A DNA stretch of 64,000 bases from Sulfurimonas sp. (GCF_023228785.1 NZ_JALOAN010000002.1:37130-101129), one strand, 5' to 3'. Shown: positions 7,360 through 17,021, counted from the first letter of the stretch. Numbers and translations are program-made. Notes: generated by a model from the sequence alone, not told the origin.

Positions 7360-8301
7360 ATGATTTTAGATTGTGCAATTATAGGTGGTGGACCGGCTGG
7401 TCTTACAGCAGGACTCTATACAACTCGTGGTGGTTTAGAAAATGTTGTAATGTTTGAAAAAGGCATGCCAGGTGGGCAGATTACTCAAAGTTCAGAGATA
7501 GAAAATTACCCAGGTGCAACTGGTGAGATTACTGGGATGGAGCTTATGGAGCCTTGGCCTGAGCAGTGTCAAAGATTTGGTCTAAAACATGAGATGGTAG
7601 AGGTTACTAGAGTTACTAAAGAGGGAGATCTCTTTAAGATCCATAAAGGTGATGGAACTGTAGCAGACGCACATAGTGTTATCATAGCAACTGGCTCATC
7701 TCCTAGACGAGCTGACTTTGCTGGAGAAGATGAATTTTTCGGTCGCGGTGTGAGTACTTGTGCTACTTGTGATGGATTTTTCTATAAGGGTAAAGAAGTA
7801 GCTGTAATTGGTGGTGGAGACACTGCTTTAGAAGAAGCACTTTACTTGGCAAAAATATGTACTAAGGTATATTTAATCCATAGAAGAGATACATTTAGAG
7901 CATCTCCAAATACAGTTGATAGAATTAAAAAATCTGATAAAATAGAATTAGTTTTAAACTCTACCCCTGATGAAGTCTATGGTGACAAAATGGGTGTAAC
8001 TGGCATAAGAGTTAAAAACAAAGATGGCGAGCTTCGTGATATCGATGTCCCAGGTGTATTTACATTTGTTGGAAATGATGTTAACAACCAAACTCTAAAG
8101 CAAGAAGATGGTAGCTTTTTATGCGATATGAATGATAAAGGCGAAGTTATAGTTGATATTAGTATGAATACTTCTGTAAAAGGACTTTTTGCAGCAGGTG
8201 ACATGAGAATAGCAGCTCCAAAACAAGTTGTAAGTGCAGCAGGTGATGGTGCAGTAGCAGCTCTTCAAGCTATCTCTTATGTAGATGAAAAACTAGGTTA
8301 A
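7360..8301 (+). CDS. trxB: thioredoxin reductase (NADPH)
   Basis: A 313-residue flavoprotein. The FAD site GGGPAG is at residues 9-14, the redox pair CATC at 134-137 inside STCATCDGFF, the NADPH site GGGDTALEEA follows directly, and the C-terminal FAD motif GLFAAGDMR ends the protein. It reduces thioredoxin using NADPH. Length and domain order are those of the low-molecular-weight bacterial enzyme. An AAGGAAAAAC ribosome-binding site precedes the ATG. dapB follows 11 bp downstream, so the two are likely cotranscribed. Confidence 0.97.
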   Translation: MILDCAIIGGGPAGLTAGLYTTRGGLENVVMFEKGMPGGQITQSSEIENYPGATGEITGMELMEPWPEQCQRFGLKHEMVEVTRVTKEGDLFKIHKGDGTVADAHSVIIATGSSPRRADFAGEDEFFGRGVSTCATCDGFFYKGKEVAVIGGGDTALEEALYLAKICTKVYLIHRRDTFRASPNTVDRIKKSDKIELVLNSTPDEVYGDKMGVTGIRVKNKDGELRDIDVPGVFTFVGNDVNNQTLKQEDGSFLCDMNDKGEVIVDISMNTSVKGLFAAGDMRIAAPKQVVSAAGDGAVAALQAISYVDEKLG

Positions 8302-8312
8302 GGGGTACTATA

Positions 8313-9083
8313 ATGATGGTTAAAGTTGGAGTTTTTGGTGCAAATGGTAGAGTTGGAAAGTTAGTTATTGATGATTTAAAAGAGACTGATGATATTAGTT
8401 TGAGTTCGGTGTTTGTTAGGGAGAAATTAAACTTCTCTATAGATCCATCTATCTTAGTAAGTACGAGCGTAAAATCATTTTTAAACGCTTGTGACATCGT
8501 TATAGACTTCTCTCTTCCTGAGGCTTGTGAAACACTACTTGAAGCTGCGATAGAGACTCCTACACCTCTTGTTATTGGTACTACAGGATTAAGCTTACAT
8601 CAACTAAACCTACTAAAACAAGCAAGTGAAAATATGCCTGTTTTATACGCTACAAATATGTCTTTAGGTGTAGCACTTTTAAATAAGCTTGTCGCCCAAG
8701 CATCAGCTGCACTTGATGGCTTTGATATAGAAATAGTTGAGATGCATCATAAACATAAAAAAGATGCACCAAGTGGAACAGCTCTTACTCTAGGTGAGTC
8801 AGCGGCAACTGGTCGTGGACTTGACTTAGATAAGGTTCGAGTAAGTGGAAGAGATGGAAATATTGGTGAGCGCAGTAAAGATGAGATCTCTGTTATGGCC
8901 CTTAGAGGTGGGGATATTGTAGGTCGCCATACTGTTGGTTTTTACAATGATGGAGAGTTTATAGAGCTAAACCACACTGCAACTTCTAGAAACACTTTTA
9001 GCAAGGGAGCTATAAGAGCAGCATCATGGTTAGTAGGAAAAAAACCTGGTCTTTACTCTATAAGTGATTGTTTGGAGTTATAA
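8313..9083 (+). CDS. dapB: 4-hydroxy-tetrahydrodipicolinate reductase
   Basis: DapB reduces the DapA product using NAD(P)H in lysine and meso-diaminopimelate synthesis. The 256-residue protein shows the nucleotide-binding GVFGANGRVGKL at the N-terminus, IGTTGL in the middle, the catalytic EMHHKHKKDAPSGTA segment, and C-terminal SRNTFSKGA. Two adjacent ATGs exist (8313 and 8316); I use the first because its spacing from AGGGG is better. It is probably in one operon with trxB, an arrangement without obvious biochemical logic. Confidence 0.95.
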   Translation: MMVKVGVFGANGRVGKLVIDDLKETDDISLSSVFVREKLNFSIDPSILVSTSVKSFLNACDIVIDFSLPEACETLLEAAIETPTPLVIGTTGLSLHQLNLLKQASENMPVLYATNMSLGVALLNKLVAQASAALDGFDIEIVEMHHKHKKDAPSGTALTLGESAATGRGLDLDKVRVSGRDGNIGERSKDEISVMALRGGDIVGRHTVGFYNDGEFIELNHTATSRNTFSKGAIRAASWLVGKKPGLYSISDCLEL

Positions 9084-9197
9084 GTATTATAAAAAATTTA
9101 AGACAAATCAAGTATACTTCCAAAATCGATAAAATGTGGGCTTAGTGTTTAGAGCTTTGCTCGAAAAAGCGTCATAATAATAGAACAAGGAAAAAAT

Positions 9198-10553
9198 TTG
9201 CGAGAAGATGTTAATGAAAAGTGTGCAGTTGTAGGTATTTACGGTCATAAAGAAGCTTCAAGACTAGCTTACTTTGCGCTTCATGCACTTCAGCATCGCG
9301 GACAAGAAGCAGCAGGAATAAGTTCTGCTGATGGAGAAAAACTATACACTATCAAAAAACGCGGTTTAGTTATGCGTGTTTTTGATGAAGCAAAACTAAA
9401 AACACTTAGTGGGTCTAGTGCTATTGGGCACACTCGCTACTCTACTGCTGGAAATGATTCTATCTTAGATGCTCAACCAGTATTTGCCAGATATGACTTA
9501 GGTGAAATGGCAATAGTTCATAATGGAAATCTTACAAACGCTGAAGAAATTAGAAATAGACTTATAGAAAAAGGTGCGATTTTTCAAACATTTATGGATA
9601 CAGAAAACCTTATTCACCTTATTGCAAAGAGTGAAAAGAAAAAACTTCTAGCTAGAATCATAGATGCAGTTCAAAGAATTGAAGGTGCATTTTCACTTGT
9701 CTTTCTAAGTAGAACAAAAATGTTTGCAATGCGTGACCGTCACGGTTTTCGCCCTCTTAGTCTTGGCCGTCTTCCAAATGGTGGCTACATTGTTGCATCT
9801 GAGACCTGTGCTTTTGATCTTGTAAGTGCTGAATTTATAAGAGATGTAGAACCAGGTGAACTTCTAATTTTTGAAGAAAATAGAGAGCCCATAAGCATAA
9901 AAGTTTTTGAACCAACTCCCAAGCACTGTATTTTTGAGTATGTATATTTTGCAAGACCAGATTCAAAGATCTTTGGTCAATCAGTTTACCAAACAAGAAA
10001 AGCCATGGGAAAAGAGCTAGCACACATAAAGCCTGTTGAGGCAGATCTAGTTATTCCTGTTCCTGATGGCGGAGTTCCAGCTGCAATTGGTTACGCTCAA
10101 GAGAGCGGCATTCCTTATGAGATGGGAATTATGAGAAATCACTACATTGGTCGAACTTTTATTGAGCCAACTCAAGAGATGCGAGATCTTAAAGTTAAAA
10201 TGAAACTCTCACCTATGACAGATATCATTAAAGGCAAAAGCGTTATTGTTATAGATGACTCAATTGTTCGTGGAACAACTTCAAGAAGAATAGTAAGAAT
10301 GTTAAAAGAAGCGGGAGCTAGCGAAGTTCATATGCGTGTCTCCTCTCCTCCAACTACAGATCCATGTTTTTATGGGGTAGATACTCCAAACAAAGACAAG
10401 CTAATAGCTGCAAATATGAGTGTTGATGAGATATGCAAATTTATAGGAGCTGACTCTTTAGCTTACTTAGATGAAGCATCACTACTAAGAAGTGTAAATA
10501 CTAAAGAAGACAACTACTGTACAGCCTGCTTTACTGGCAAATATATCATTTAA
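9198..10553 (+). CDS. purF: amidophosphoribosyltransferase
   Basis: PurF makes phosphoribosylamine from PRPP and glutamine, the first step of purine synthesis. The 451-residue protein starts at TTG (9198) after an AAGGAAAAAA ribosome-binding site. Cys9 in NEKCAVVGIYGH would be exposed by removal of a short propeptide to act as the glutaminase nucleophile. HALQHRGQEAAGIS and HTRYSTAG belong to the glutaminase domain, and IDDSIVRGTTS near residues 350-360 is the PRPP loop. The 114-bp spacer before it shows no recognisable regulatory motif. Confidence 0.96.
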   Translation: MREDVNEKCAVVGIYGHKEASRLAYFALHALQHRGQEAAGISSADGEKLYTIKKRGLVMRVFDEAKLKTLSGSSAIGHTRYSTAGNDSILDAQPVFARYDLGEMAIVHNGNLTNAEEIRNRLIEKGAIFQTFMDTENLIHLIAKSEKKKLLARIIDAVQRIEGAFSLVFLSRTKMFAMRDRHGFRPLSLGRLPNGGYIVASETCAFDLVSAEFIRDVEPGELLIFEENREPISIKVFEPTPKHCIFEYVYFARPDSKIFGQSVYQTRKAMGKELAHIKPVEADLVIPVPDGGVPAAIGYAQESGIPYEMGIMRNHYIGRTFIEPTQEMRDLKVKMKLSPMTDIIKGKSVIVIDDSIVRGTTSRRIVRMLKEAGASEVHMRVSSPPTTDPCFYGVDTPNKDKLIAANMSVDEICKFIGADSLAYLDEASLLRSVNTKEDNYCTACFTGKYII

Positions 10554-10607
10554 ACGCAAAATCTATACTTTTGATATATAAAAGTCTGTGATAAGAAGGG
10601 AAATCAA

Positions 10608-11567
10608 GTGCAACAAATCTATACTTTTGGCAACTACTTAAAGTCCAAATTCGGATGCAAAGTTTATAAAGTTGGCATCAATATTTCTGGTTTTACTTGT
10701 CCAAATATAGATGGTACGGTTGCAAAAGGCGGCTGTACCTTTTGTCAAAATGACTCTTTTAGTGCGAGCACTGGTGAGACTCAAGAGCTTAAAGGTTTTC
10801 ATTTAAATCTCACATCTGCCAAAAACCCAAACCTAGATAAACAGCTTTTACAACTCCAAACACAATTTGATGCTATCTCAAAGAGGCAACGTAATGAATA
10901 TGGTGCAGAGAAATTTATAGTCTATTTCCAATCTTTTACAAACACTTACGCACCATTTGAGACTCTAAAAGCTCTTTATGATAAAGCACTATCATTTGAA
11001 AATGTAGTTGGGCTTAGTATTGGTACACGTTCAGATAGCATAACTGATGAGACATTAGAATACTTAGCCAAGCTAAATGAAGATAAAGAGATTTGGGTGG
11101 AATTTGGCATCCAGTCCATATATGATGAAACACTCCAAAAAATCAACCGCGGTCACACAAGCGAGATGAACAAAGAGTGGATTAAAAAGTCTAAAAAATT
11201 AGGTTTAAATGTTTGTGGACATCTAATATTTGGACTTCCTGATGAGACAAAAGAGATGATGTTAGAAACTACTAAAGAGGCTTATGAGTGGGGAATTGAC
11301 TCTGTTAAATATCATCCTTTGTATGTTGTTAAAAAAACATCTTTAGCAAATGATTTTCTAAGAGGAAATTTTACTCCAATTAGTGAAGATGAGTATCTTG
11401 AAGTCTTAGTAGAGGCAATACAGATGAAACCTAAAAATGTAACAGTTCAAAGAGTAACTGCTGGAATAAATGATTCATCCCTACTCTCACCAGATTGGTG
11501 TAGAGATAAAAACTCGCAGATTAGAAATATAAATCAAGCACTAAAACCACTAGGGCTTAAATATTAG
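10608..11567 (+). CDS. TIGR01212 / YhcC family radical SAM protein
   Basis: A 319-residue protein starting at GTG (10608) after an AAGGGAAATCAA ribosome-binding site. It has a radical-SAM-type cysteine set in the form C-x(10+)-GGCTFCQND around residues 32-50, and later FGIQSIYDETLQKINRGH and CGHLIFGLPDET, which are typical of the YhcC (TIGR01212) family of Elp3-like radical SAM enzymes. Its substrate is unknown. It ends by overlapping the convergent DUF2393-like gene by four bases. Confidence 0.85.
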   Translation: MQQIYTFGNYLKSKFGCKVYKVGINISGFTCPNIDGTVAKGGCTFCQNDSFSASTGETQELKGFHLNLTSAKNPNLDKQLLQLQTQFDAISKRQRNEYGAEKFIVYFQSFTNTYAPFETLKALYDKALSFENVVGLSIGTRSDSITDETLEYLAKLNEDKEIWVEFGIQSIYDETLQKINRGHTSEMNKEWIKKSKKLGLNVCGHLIFGLPDETKEMMLETTKEAYEWGIDSVKYHPLYVVKKTSLANDFLRGNFTPISEDEYLEVLVEAIQMKPKNVTVQRVTAGINDSSLLSPDWCRDKNSQIRNINQALKPLGLKY

Positions 11568-12118
11568 TGACCCTCAACTGTAACAAAATCTGCAACATGT
11601 CTAAAATATGGCGGCCAATCAAAATAGACTCTAAAACTCTCGCTTTGTCCTGGCTTTAGATTTTTTGCAACTACAAACTCTTTTATTATAGTTTGTGGCT
11701 TATATGAAGGATTTCCTGAACCTGTAAAGAAGCCAAAAAATCCACTAGATTTGAAATAGTTTCCACCTTTTACATTTCCTGTAGCGTGTCCCTTATTTAT
11801 AAGCTTGATCTCAACTACAACCTCGCCTATCTCATGATTACCTTCATTTCTAACTATCCCACTATATGCGATTTTTTCTATGCTTAGTAGTCTTTTGTTT
11901 TCTACTTTAGATATAGAAACTTTTTTAGTATACTTATCTACTAAAACTATTGAAAAAACTCCTAATAGTAGACTAATAAGAGTTGTAGATATTACTATTG
12001 GAAGAACAAGTTTTTGATCTTTTTGCTTATATGCTGAAAAAATTCCACCTGCAAAAATCAAAATTACGATCAATAATGCGATGTAGTGCCAGTAATTAAA
12101 TAGAGTTGTTAGTTGCAT
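11564..12118 (-). CDS. membrane-anchored DUF2393-like protein (second of pair)
   Basis: A 184-residue protein with two N-terminal transmembrane helices (about residues 12-27 and 41-62), then a beta-rich extracytoplasmic domain with GIVRNEGNHEIGEVVVEIKL, which resembles an Ig-like or FxLYD fold. I believe both this and its upstream neighbour belong to DUF2393, a family of Campylobacterota membrane proteins. The two overlap by 10 bp and look like diverged paralogues, each with KKVSISKVENKRL or EKKLNFNNA preceding the beta domain. Function unknown. Confidence 0.55.
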   Translation of the reverse strand: MQLTTLFNYWHYIALLIVILIFAGGIFSAYKQKDQKLVLPIVISTTLISLLLGVFSIVLVDKYTKKVSISKVENKRLLSIEKIAYSGIVRNEGNHEIGEVVVEIKLINKGHATGNVKGGNYFKSSGFFGFFTGSGNPSYKPQTIIKEFVVAKNLKPGQSESFRVYFDWPPYFRHVADFVTVEGH

Positions 12119-12621
12119 TTCGCTCCAATAGCAATGTTGTAATCACCTTCATAGTTATAAGGCTCTACTATTATCTTAAACTCTCTACTCTCACCTACAT
12201 CAATGTCTTGTTCCATAATCTTACTTGTAACTATTGGTTTGAATGAGAAGATATAATTTTTCAATTTGTTTGGAGTCACTTTTATAGCACTAGCTTTAAT
12301 ACTACATTTCTTAAAATATCTTTTTGATTCATTAGTAATAACTCCTTTAACAACAATGGCGTTGTTAAAATTAAGTTTTTTCTCACTCACTAGTTCTATC
12401 TTTTGTTTATACAGATATTCATGCATCTTAACATATCCAAGAGTTGGAGCTAAAAAAAGAATACTAAAGGACAAAAGGACAACTAAGACAGCAATTGCAG
12501 TCTTTCTTCGAAGCAATATTCCTAAAATGATTAAAAGAATAAAAAGTAAAAAAGAACTACCAAAGAGAATAAGGTCATAAACAATAAGCTCTTTTACAAA
12601 GGTAGTTATCTGTGTTTTCAT
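12109..12621 (-). CDS. membrane-anchored DUF2393-like protein (first of pair)
   Basis: A 170-residue protein with two hydrophobic helices (about residues 17-37 and 42-63) followed by a domain with VVKGVITNESKRYFKKCSIKA, similar in plan to the next gene. The start lies 3 bp from the stop of hisIE, so these genes are probably at the end of the SPFH-hisIE operon. Beta-domain proteins with this layout often sense or scaffold at the periplasmic face, but nothing here identifies a role. Confidence 0.55.
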   Translation of the reverse strand: MKTQITTFVKELIVYDLILFGSSFLLFILLIILGILLRRKTAIAVLVVLLSFSILFLAPTLGYVKMHEYLYKQKIELVSEKKLNFNNAIVVKGVITNESKRYFKKCSIKASAIKVTPNKLKNYIFSFKPIVTSKIMEQDIDVGESREFKIIVEPYNYEGDYNIAIGAKCN

Positions 12622-12624
12622 ATT

Positions 12625-13311
12625 TTAGTTACTTCTTGAGTTTTTTTCTACTATCCCACTCATGTTAAATCTTCGAGAGAGTTCTTGTTTTATTAACTCA
12701 GGAGAGATATTTTTCGCGCCAAGAGCTACAAGCATATGATATGTCAGATCTGCTGCTTCATATATCATCTCTATCTCATCATCATCTTTATAAGCTAAGC
12801 AAAATTCACCAGCTTCTTCTATGACTTTTTTTAGTATAGCGTTATCGCCTTTAGAAAGTAATGCAGCCGTCCACGAACTCTTAGGATCTGCATTTTTTCT
12901 CTCTTGGATTGTATGATAAAGAGTATCTATCACTCCATACATCTCTTTAGTATCAATCTCTACATCAGAGCTACTTTTTAGTGTTTCAAGCTCTGTAAAA
13001 AAGCAAGATCTTCTGCCAGTGTGACACGCCACACCCTCTTGAATCACTTTTATAAGAAGTGTGTCATTATCACAGTCTATATAAAAAGAGTCTATCTTTT
13101 GAATATGTCCACTTGATTCACCTTTTTTCCATATACGCTGTTTACTTCTTGAGAAGTAGTGAGCTATTTTAGTAGTAAGGGAGAGTTCCAATGCTTCTTT
13201 GTTCATATAAGCCATCATCAAAACTTCACTGTTTTTGACGTCTTGAACTATAACTGGCAAAAGCTCACACTTTTGCCAGTCAACTCTTTGTAAAGACTTA
13301 AGAATGTCCAT
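12625..13311 (-). CDS. hisIE: phosphoribosyl-AMP cyclohydrolase / phosphoribosyl-ATP pyrophosphatase, bifunctional
   Basis: A 228-residue fusion for the second and third steps of histidine synthesis. HisI spans about residues 10-110, with MMAYMNKEALELSL, SRSKQRIWKKGESSGH and the metal ligands in DCDNDTLL and CHTGRRSCF. HisE spans about 120-225 with VIEEAGEFCLAYK and EAADLTYHMLVALG. The start codon overlaps the stop of the SPFH gene by one base, indicating translational coupling. Confidence 0.95.
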   Translation of the reverse strand: MDILKSLQRVDWQKCELLPVIVQDVKNSEVLMMAYMNKEALELSLTTKIAHYFSRSKQRIWKKGESSGHIQKIDSFYIDCDNDTLLIKVIQEGVACHTGRRSCFFTELETLKSSSDVEIDTKEMYGVIDTLYHTIQERKNADPKSSWTAALLSKGDNAILKKVIEEAGEFCLAYKDDDEIEMIYEAADLTYHMLVALGAKNISPELIKQELSRRFNMSGIVEKNSRSN

Positions 13312-14417
13312 TATTCTGCCGTTGTTCTTTTCTTGACATCTTTTGTATCAACCCAGATATTTGGAGTTGAACCACCAGGTGTTAAAAATATCTTTGCATC
13401 TGTGTTTACTTGTAATGCCTCGTTGAATTTACCTTGAACTTTTAACTGCTCAAGCTCTAAAAGTTGTTTTGTTAACGACTTTGCAATTAAAATATTTGCC
13501 TTAGCTTTTGCATCAGCTTCAATAGTTACAGCATCAGCTATACCTTGAGCTTCAATTCTAGCTTTTTGAGCTACACCTTCTGCTTCCGCTGCTCTTCTTA
13601 GAGCCTCTTGTTTAGCTCTTGCAACTTGTTGTTCTGCTCTTTGAACCTCTTGTTTTGCAACTTGAACACGTTCTATCTGCTCTTTTACTTTTTCAGGAAG
13701 ACCAATTTGACGAAGTTGGACTGATTGCAAGTCTGCTGGAGTGTTCTCAAGACTTGAAACACTTAATCTTACATCTCTATCTATCTCTTGAGCTATTTGA
13801 CTTCTAAGCTGTGGAAGCGACTCTGCATCATATTTACCTACAACACTACGAACAACATCTCTAACAACAGGAGTGATAATCTTCTCTTCCCAACTAAAGC
13901 CCCAGTTGGAAATAGTTTGAGCTGCAAACTGAGAGTTTAGTCTATATTGAACAGTTAGCTCTATAGTAACAGGAAGACCTCTCTTATCCAAAACTGTAAT
14001 AGCAGGTTTAGAACCTATTCCAGAAGTGATTCCACTATTAGCTTCAACACGAGTAGCATAGTTGATGATACGAACTTTAGTATCAACCACATATACCTTT
14101 TGAATCACTGGAACTATAAAGTGAAGACCTGGCAAAAGTGCTTGATCTTGATACTTACCATTTGTACTTAAAATTCCTCTCTCACCCTCTTGGATAATAG
14201 TAAAAGGTCTTGCTAATACTAATAAAAGAACTACTGCTACAAGAAAGTAAACGATCCCTGCCTTACCACCACCTAAGTTAAAATCTAACTTTGGTAGTTG
14301 TGGACCTCCACCTCCGCCAGAACCACCACTTGATTTTTGATTAGATCCACTGCTTTGACTTTTTTTCTTGTTAAAGTAATCATTCATATCTGATGCCATT
14401 AATATATTGTCCTTCAT
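13311..14417 (-). CDS. SPFH/band 7 (HflK/prohibitin-like) membrane protein
   Basis: A 368-residue protein. After a Ser/Gly-rich tail (SSGSNQKSSGGSGGGGGP) there is one transmembrane helix (about residues 54-72), then an SPFH domain with FTIIQEGERGILSTNGK, and a coiled coil rich in Glu, Ala and Lys (residues about 240-320). Such proteins form ring assemblies in the membrane and often control FtsH or membrane microdomains. No hflC partner lies beside it. I recall the same SPFH-ilvE adjacency in Campylobacter. Alternative ATGs at residues 7 and 11 are possible starts. Confidence 0.8.
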   Translation of the reverse strand: MKDNILMASDMNDYFNKKKSQSSGSNQKSSGGSGGGGGPQLPKLDFNLGGGKAGIVYFLVAVVLLLVLARPFTIIQEGERGILSTNGKYQDQALLPGLHFIVPVIQKVYVVDTKVRIINYATRVEANSGITSGIGSKPAITVLDKRGLPVTIELTVQYRLNSQFAAQTISNWGFSWEEKIITPVVRDVVRSVVGKYDAESLPQLRSQIAQEIDRDVRLSVSSLENTPADLQSVQLRQIGLPEKVKEQIERVQVAKQEVQRAEQQVARAKQEALRRAAEAEGVAQKARIEAQGIADAVTIEADAKAKANILIAKSLTKQLLELEQLKVQGKFNEALQVNTDAKIFLTPGGSTPNIWVDTKDVKKRTTAE

Positions 14418-14451
14418 ATTTATATTCTTTCCTTAATTTTATTTATCTCTT

Positions 14452-15378
14452 TTAACACTCATCAACATAAGTCAAATAGTGCGCATATTTTTCATTGCGA
14501 CCAAAAACTATATCGAAGTAAGCACTTTGTAATTTTTCTGTCATTACTCCACGAGAACCATTTCCTATCACTCTAGCATCAACTATTCTAACAGGTGTTA
14601 TTTCAGCTGCTGTTCCTGTTAAAAATGCCTCATCTGCAACATAAACTTCTTCTCTTGAAATTTTACGACGCTCAACTTTTATACCCATATCTTCTGCCAT
14701 CTCTATAACTGTTTTTTGAGTTATTGAAACAAGAGCATTGTCACTTGGAGGAGTTACTAAAACACCATTTGCTACCATAAAAAAGCTAGCTCCTGATGCT
14801 TCTGCTACATAGCCTTGATCATCTAAAAGCAAGGCTTCATCATATCCACAATCAATAGCTTCATATTTTGCCATTTGAGAGTTTAAGTAGTTTGCAGCTG
14901 CTTTTGCTTTACCCATATTTGAAGTATTTGATGGTCTGTTCATCGAAGCGATTTTTAGCTTGATGCCTTTTTGGAGTCCCTCTTCTCCTAGATAAGCGCC
15001 CCATTCCCAAGCACTCATAACAGTTTCAACTGGAGCATTTTTGTGATATACACCCATAACACCATAGCCTAAAAATGCAAAAGGACGAAGATAGACATTG
15101 TCACCATCAAACTCATTTCTTTTTATAAGTTCGATCTGAGCTCTGTTCATCTCCTCAACACTATAAGGGATATCTATCAAAGTCATTTTAGCTGACTCTT
15201 TTAGTCTTTTTGTATGGTCATTTAAGCGAAAAATCGCATAACCTTTTTTAGTTTTATAGGCTTTTGTGCCTTCAATTACACCGTTTCCATAATGAATTGT
15301 GTGTGAAAGCACATGCACCTTTGCATCATGCCAAGCTACAAACTCTCCATTCATCCAAATATATTTGGCTGCGTCCAT
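14452..15378 (-). CDS. ilvE: branched-chain amino acid aminotransferase
   Basis: IlvE transfers amino groups between glutamate and the keto acids of Leu, Ile and Val. I choose the ATG at 15378 because TTGGAGAATCA upstream gives a strong ribosome-binding site; an upstream in-frame ATG at 15399 would put that site inside the gene. The 308-residue protein has HTIHYGNGVIEGTKAY near the start, the probable PLP lysine in SNMGKAKAAANYL, and VAEASGASFFMV and GTAAEITPV further on, all class IV aminotransferase features. Confidence 0.95.
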   Translation of the reverse strand: MDAAKYIWMNGEFVAWHDAKVHVLSHTIHYGNGVIEGTKAYKTKKGYAIFRLNDHTKRLKESAKMTLIDIPYSVEEMNRAQIELIKRNEFDGDNVYLRPFAFLGYGVMGVYHKNAPVETVMSAWEWGAYLGEEGLQKGIKLKIASMNRPSNTSNMGKAKAAANYLNSQMAKYEAIDCGYDEALLLDDQGYVAEASGASFFMVANGVLVTPPSDNALVSITQKTVIEMAEDMGIKVERRKISREEVYVADEAFLTGTAAEITPVRIVDARVIGNGSRGVMTEKLQSAYFDIVFGRNEKYAHYLTYVDEC

Positions 15379-15495
15379 TGATTCTCCAATAATTATCACT
15401 TTGTAAATTGCTGATATTTTATCTAAAATGCTGTTTATTATGTATTAAGAAGTAAAGAAAAATACTTGATTTTATTTTTAGGAGAAAGGGGCAAA

Positions 15496-15512
15496 GCCTG
15501 TATCAAACAGGC
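15496..15512 (-). terminator. possible terminator hairpin of the porin gene
   Basis: On the minus strand GCCTG-TTTGATA-CAGGC is followed by TTTGCCCC. It starts about 9 bp past the porin stop. The U-run is short, so termination may be partial or factor-assisted. Confidence 0.4.
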
Positions 15513-15520
15513 CTAATGTA

Positions 15521-16633
15521 TTAAAATTTAAGAATAACATCCAATTGTGTACGATGATAATCTATTTCAGTATCACCTAATTTACTCCAGTTGAACCATG
15601 CACCAATATCTACATTTTTTGCAAATTTATATTTTGTTTTAAAATAGTAACCTTTAGAGTCTGTTCCACCGCCACTAAAGTCAGAGTCATTATGTGCTCC
15701 AAATACTGCATCTTTTTCAACATCTCTGTAAGTAACAGCCGCTTTCCATTTTTTAGTTATAGCAAGTTCTGCACTTATGTCATATCCAATATTATCGTCA
15801 TTTGCTAGCGTATTGTACGCTACTATTATCGCTACTTTAGCTGGCATACCCATTACTAAATCTTTAACTTTTACCTCAGCAAAACCTTCCATAATTCCGT
15901 AATCTTCTGCATAAAGACCAGTAGCATCTGCTGTGTTGCCCATTGAACCACTATCGTATGGAGCTGTTGCACCTTTGATACCATCATATAAATAATACGC
16001 TGCACCTAAGTTTAAACTAGTATTGCCAAACTTTTGAGTATTCACATATTGTGCTATGAAAATGTTGATATCATCATCATTAACTCCGTTTTTATGCCCT
16101 TTTTCTCTATGTAGACGATTCACACCAACTCTAATCATAGTGCTATCATTCTTATAACCGTAGTTTATACCTTCTAAACGGATATCATTATCCCATACAA
16201 GCTGTGTTCCTATCGGTCTATAGATATCGTGTTTTTGCTTACCAACTCTAATCCATGAGTTGTCAAATGAGTACTTTATATCAGCTATATCAATATTCAA
16301 CTCCTCAATAAAATAGTCTTGTATACTCTCATCATCTTTAAAGCTTACATTTCCTGATGTTGGGTTATATTTTCCACTTGAGATAGCAGTTTCTAGTAAA
16401 ATATTGTCAGTAATATCAACATTTACGCTATATCTGAATCTATATCTCTCTCTATCTTTATCTTTATCACCAGAAACTTTTTTAAAGTTATCTGTATCTA
16501 TTGACTCTTGTCTTAATCTAAGATCACCTTTTAGATGGAATCTATCCCAAAATCCATTTTTATTAACTTCATTAGCCATTGATGCTGTTGTCATTGTAGC
16601 TATTGTTACTATTGATAAAACTATTTTTTTCAT
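15521..16633 (-). CDS. outer-membrane porin-like beta-barrel protein
   Basis: I start at the ATG at 16633, which follows AAAGGAATTTCGAGA and opens a signal peptide MKKIVLSIVTIATMTTASMA with cleavage expected after ASMA. An upstream extension in frame to 16714 would destroy the signal peptide. The mature 350 residues alternate polar and aromatic residues in beta-barrel style (LKGDLRLRQESID at the start) and end in LDVILKF with a terminal Phe, the usual sorting signal for outer-membrane barrels. It resembles DUF3373-type or Campylobacterota porins; substrate unknown. It has its own promoter and terminator. Confidence 0.75.
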   Translation of the reverse strand: MKKIVLSIVTIATMTTASMANEVNKNGFWDRFHLKGDLRLRQESIDTDNFKKVSGDKDKDRERYRFRYSVNVDITDNILLETAISSGKYNPTSGNVSFKDDESIQDYFIEELNIDIADIKYSFDNSWIRVGKQKHDIYRPIGTQLVWDNDIRLEGINYGYKNDSTMIRVGVNRLHREKGHKNGVNDDDINIFIAQYVNTQKFGNTSLNLGAAYYLYDGIKGATAPYDSGSMGNTADATGLYAEDYGIMEGFAEVKVKDLVMGMPAKVAIIVAYNTLANDDNIGYDISAELAITKKWKAAVTYRDVEKDAVFGAHNDSDFSGGGTDSKGYYFKTKYKFAKNVDIGAWFNWSKLGDTEIDYHRTQLDVILKF

Positions 16634-16663
16634 TCTCGAAATTCCTTTTTTTTTGTTGAAGAA

Positions 16664-16669
16664 ATTATA
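16664..16669 (-). promoter_or_regulatory. putative -10 box for the porin
   Basis: The minus strand reads TTTTATAATTTC, a TATAAT about 31 bp upstream of the porin ATG in the divergent gap with the J-domain gene. Confidence 0.5.
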
Positions 16670-16741
16670 AAATTGTTTGGTTACACGAAGATTACATTTT
16701 TTGTTAATGAACAACAGGTAATATATAAGTAAAGGATATTT

Positions 16742-17020
16742 ATGCGTTATGAAGATTTCGAAAAAGCCCTTGATAGTTTAAACATAGTCACAAGAATGAC
16801 TCAGTCTGAGCTGAAAAATCAATACAGAAGGTTATCAAAAAAATACCATCCAGATATGCCAGATGGTAGTGATAAGAAGTTTAAAGAGATCTCAGAGGCG
16901 TATAAACTCATACAAAACTATATGAAAAGCTATAGATTCTCACTAGATAGAGATGAGTTTTACTCTCAAAACCCTCTTGCTGACAGACCAGATGACTGGT
17001 TTAAAAGTTTTAACTCTTAA
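16742..17020 (+). CDS. small J-domain protein
   Basis: A 92-residue protein that is little more than a J domain: helix II with SELKNQYRRLSKKYHPD, the HPD tripeptide at about residues 37-39, and helix III KKFKEISEAYKLIQ. It would stimulate an Hsp70 (DnaK). It lacks the Gly/Phe, zinc and C-terminal domains of DnaJ, so it is a class III J protein with a special client. It converges with the PPK2 gene, stops separated by a couple of bases. Confidence 0.82.
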   Translation: MRYEDFEKALDSLNIVTRMTQSELKNQYRRLSKKYHPDMPDGSDKKFKEISEAYKLIQNYMKSYRFSLDRDEFYSQNPLADRPDDWFKSFNS

Positions 17021-17021
17021 T

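Noticed and set aside
16634..16714. N-terminal extension of the porin
   Set aside because: It would bury the signal peptide; the ATG at 16633 has a ribosome-binding site and a clean signal sequence.
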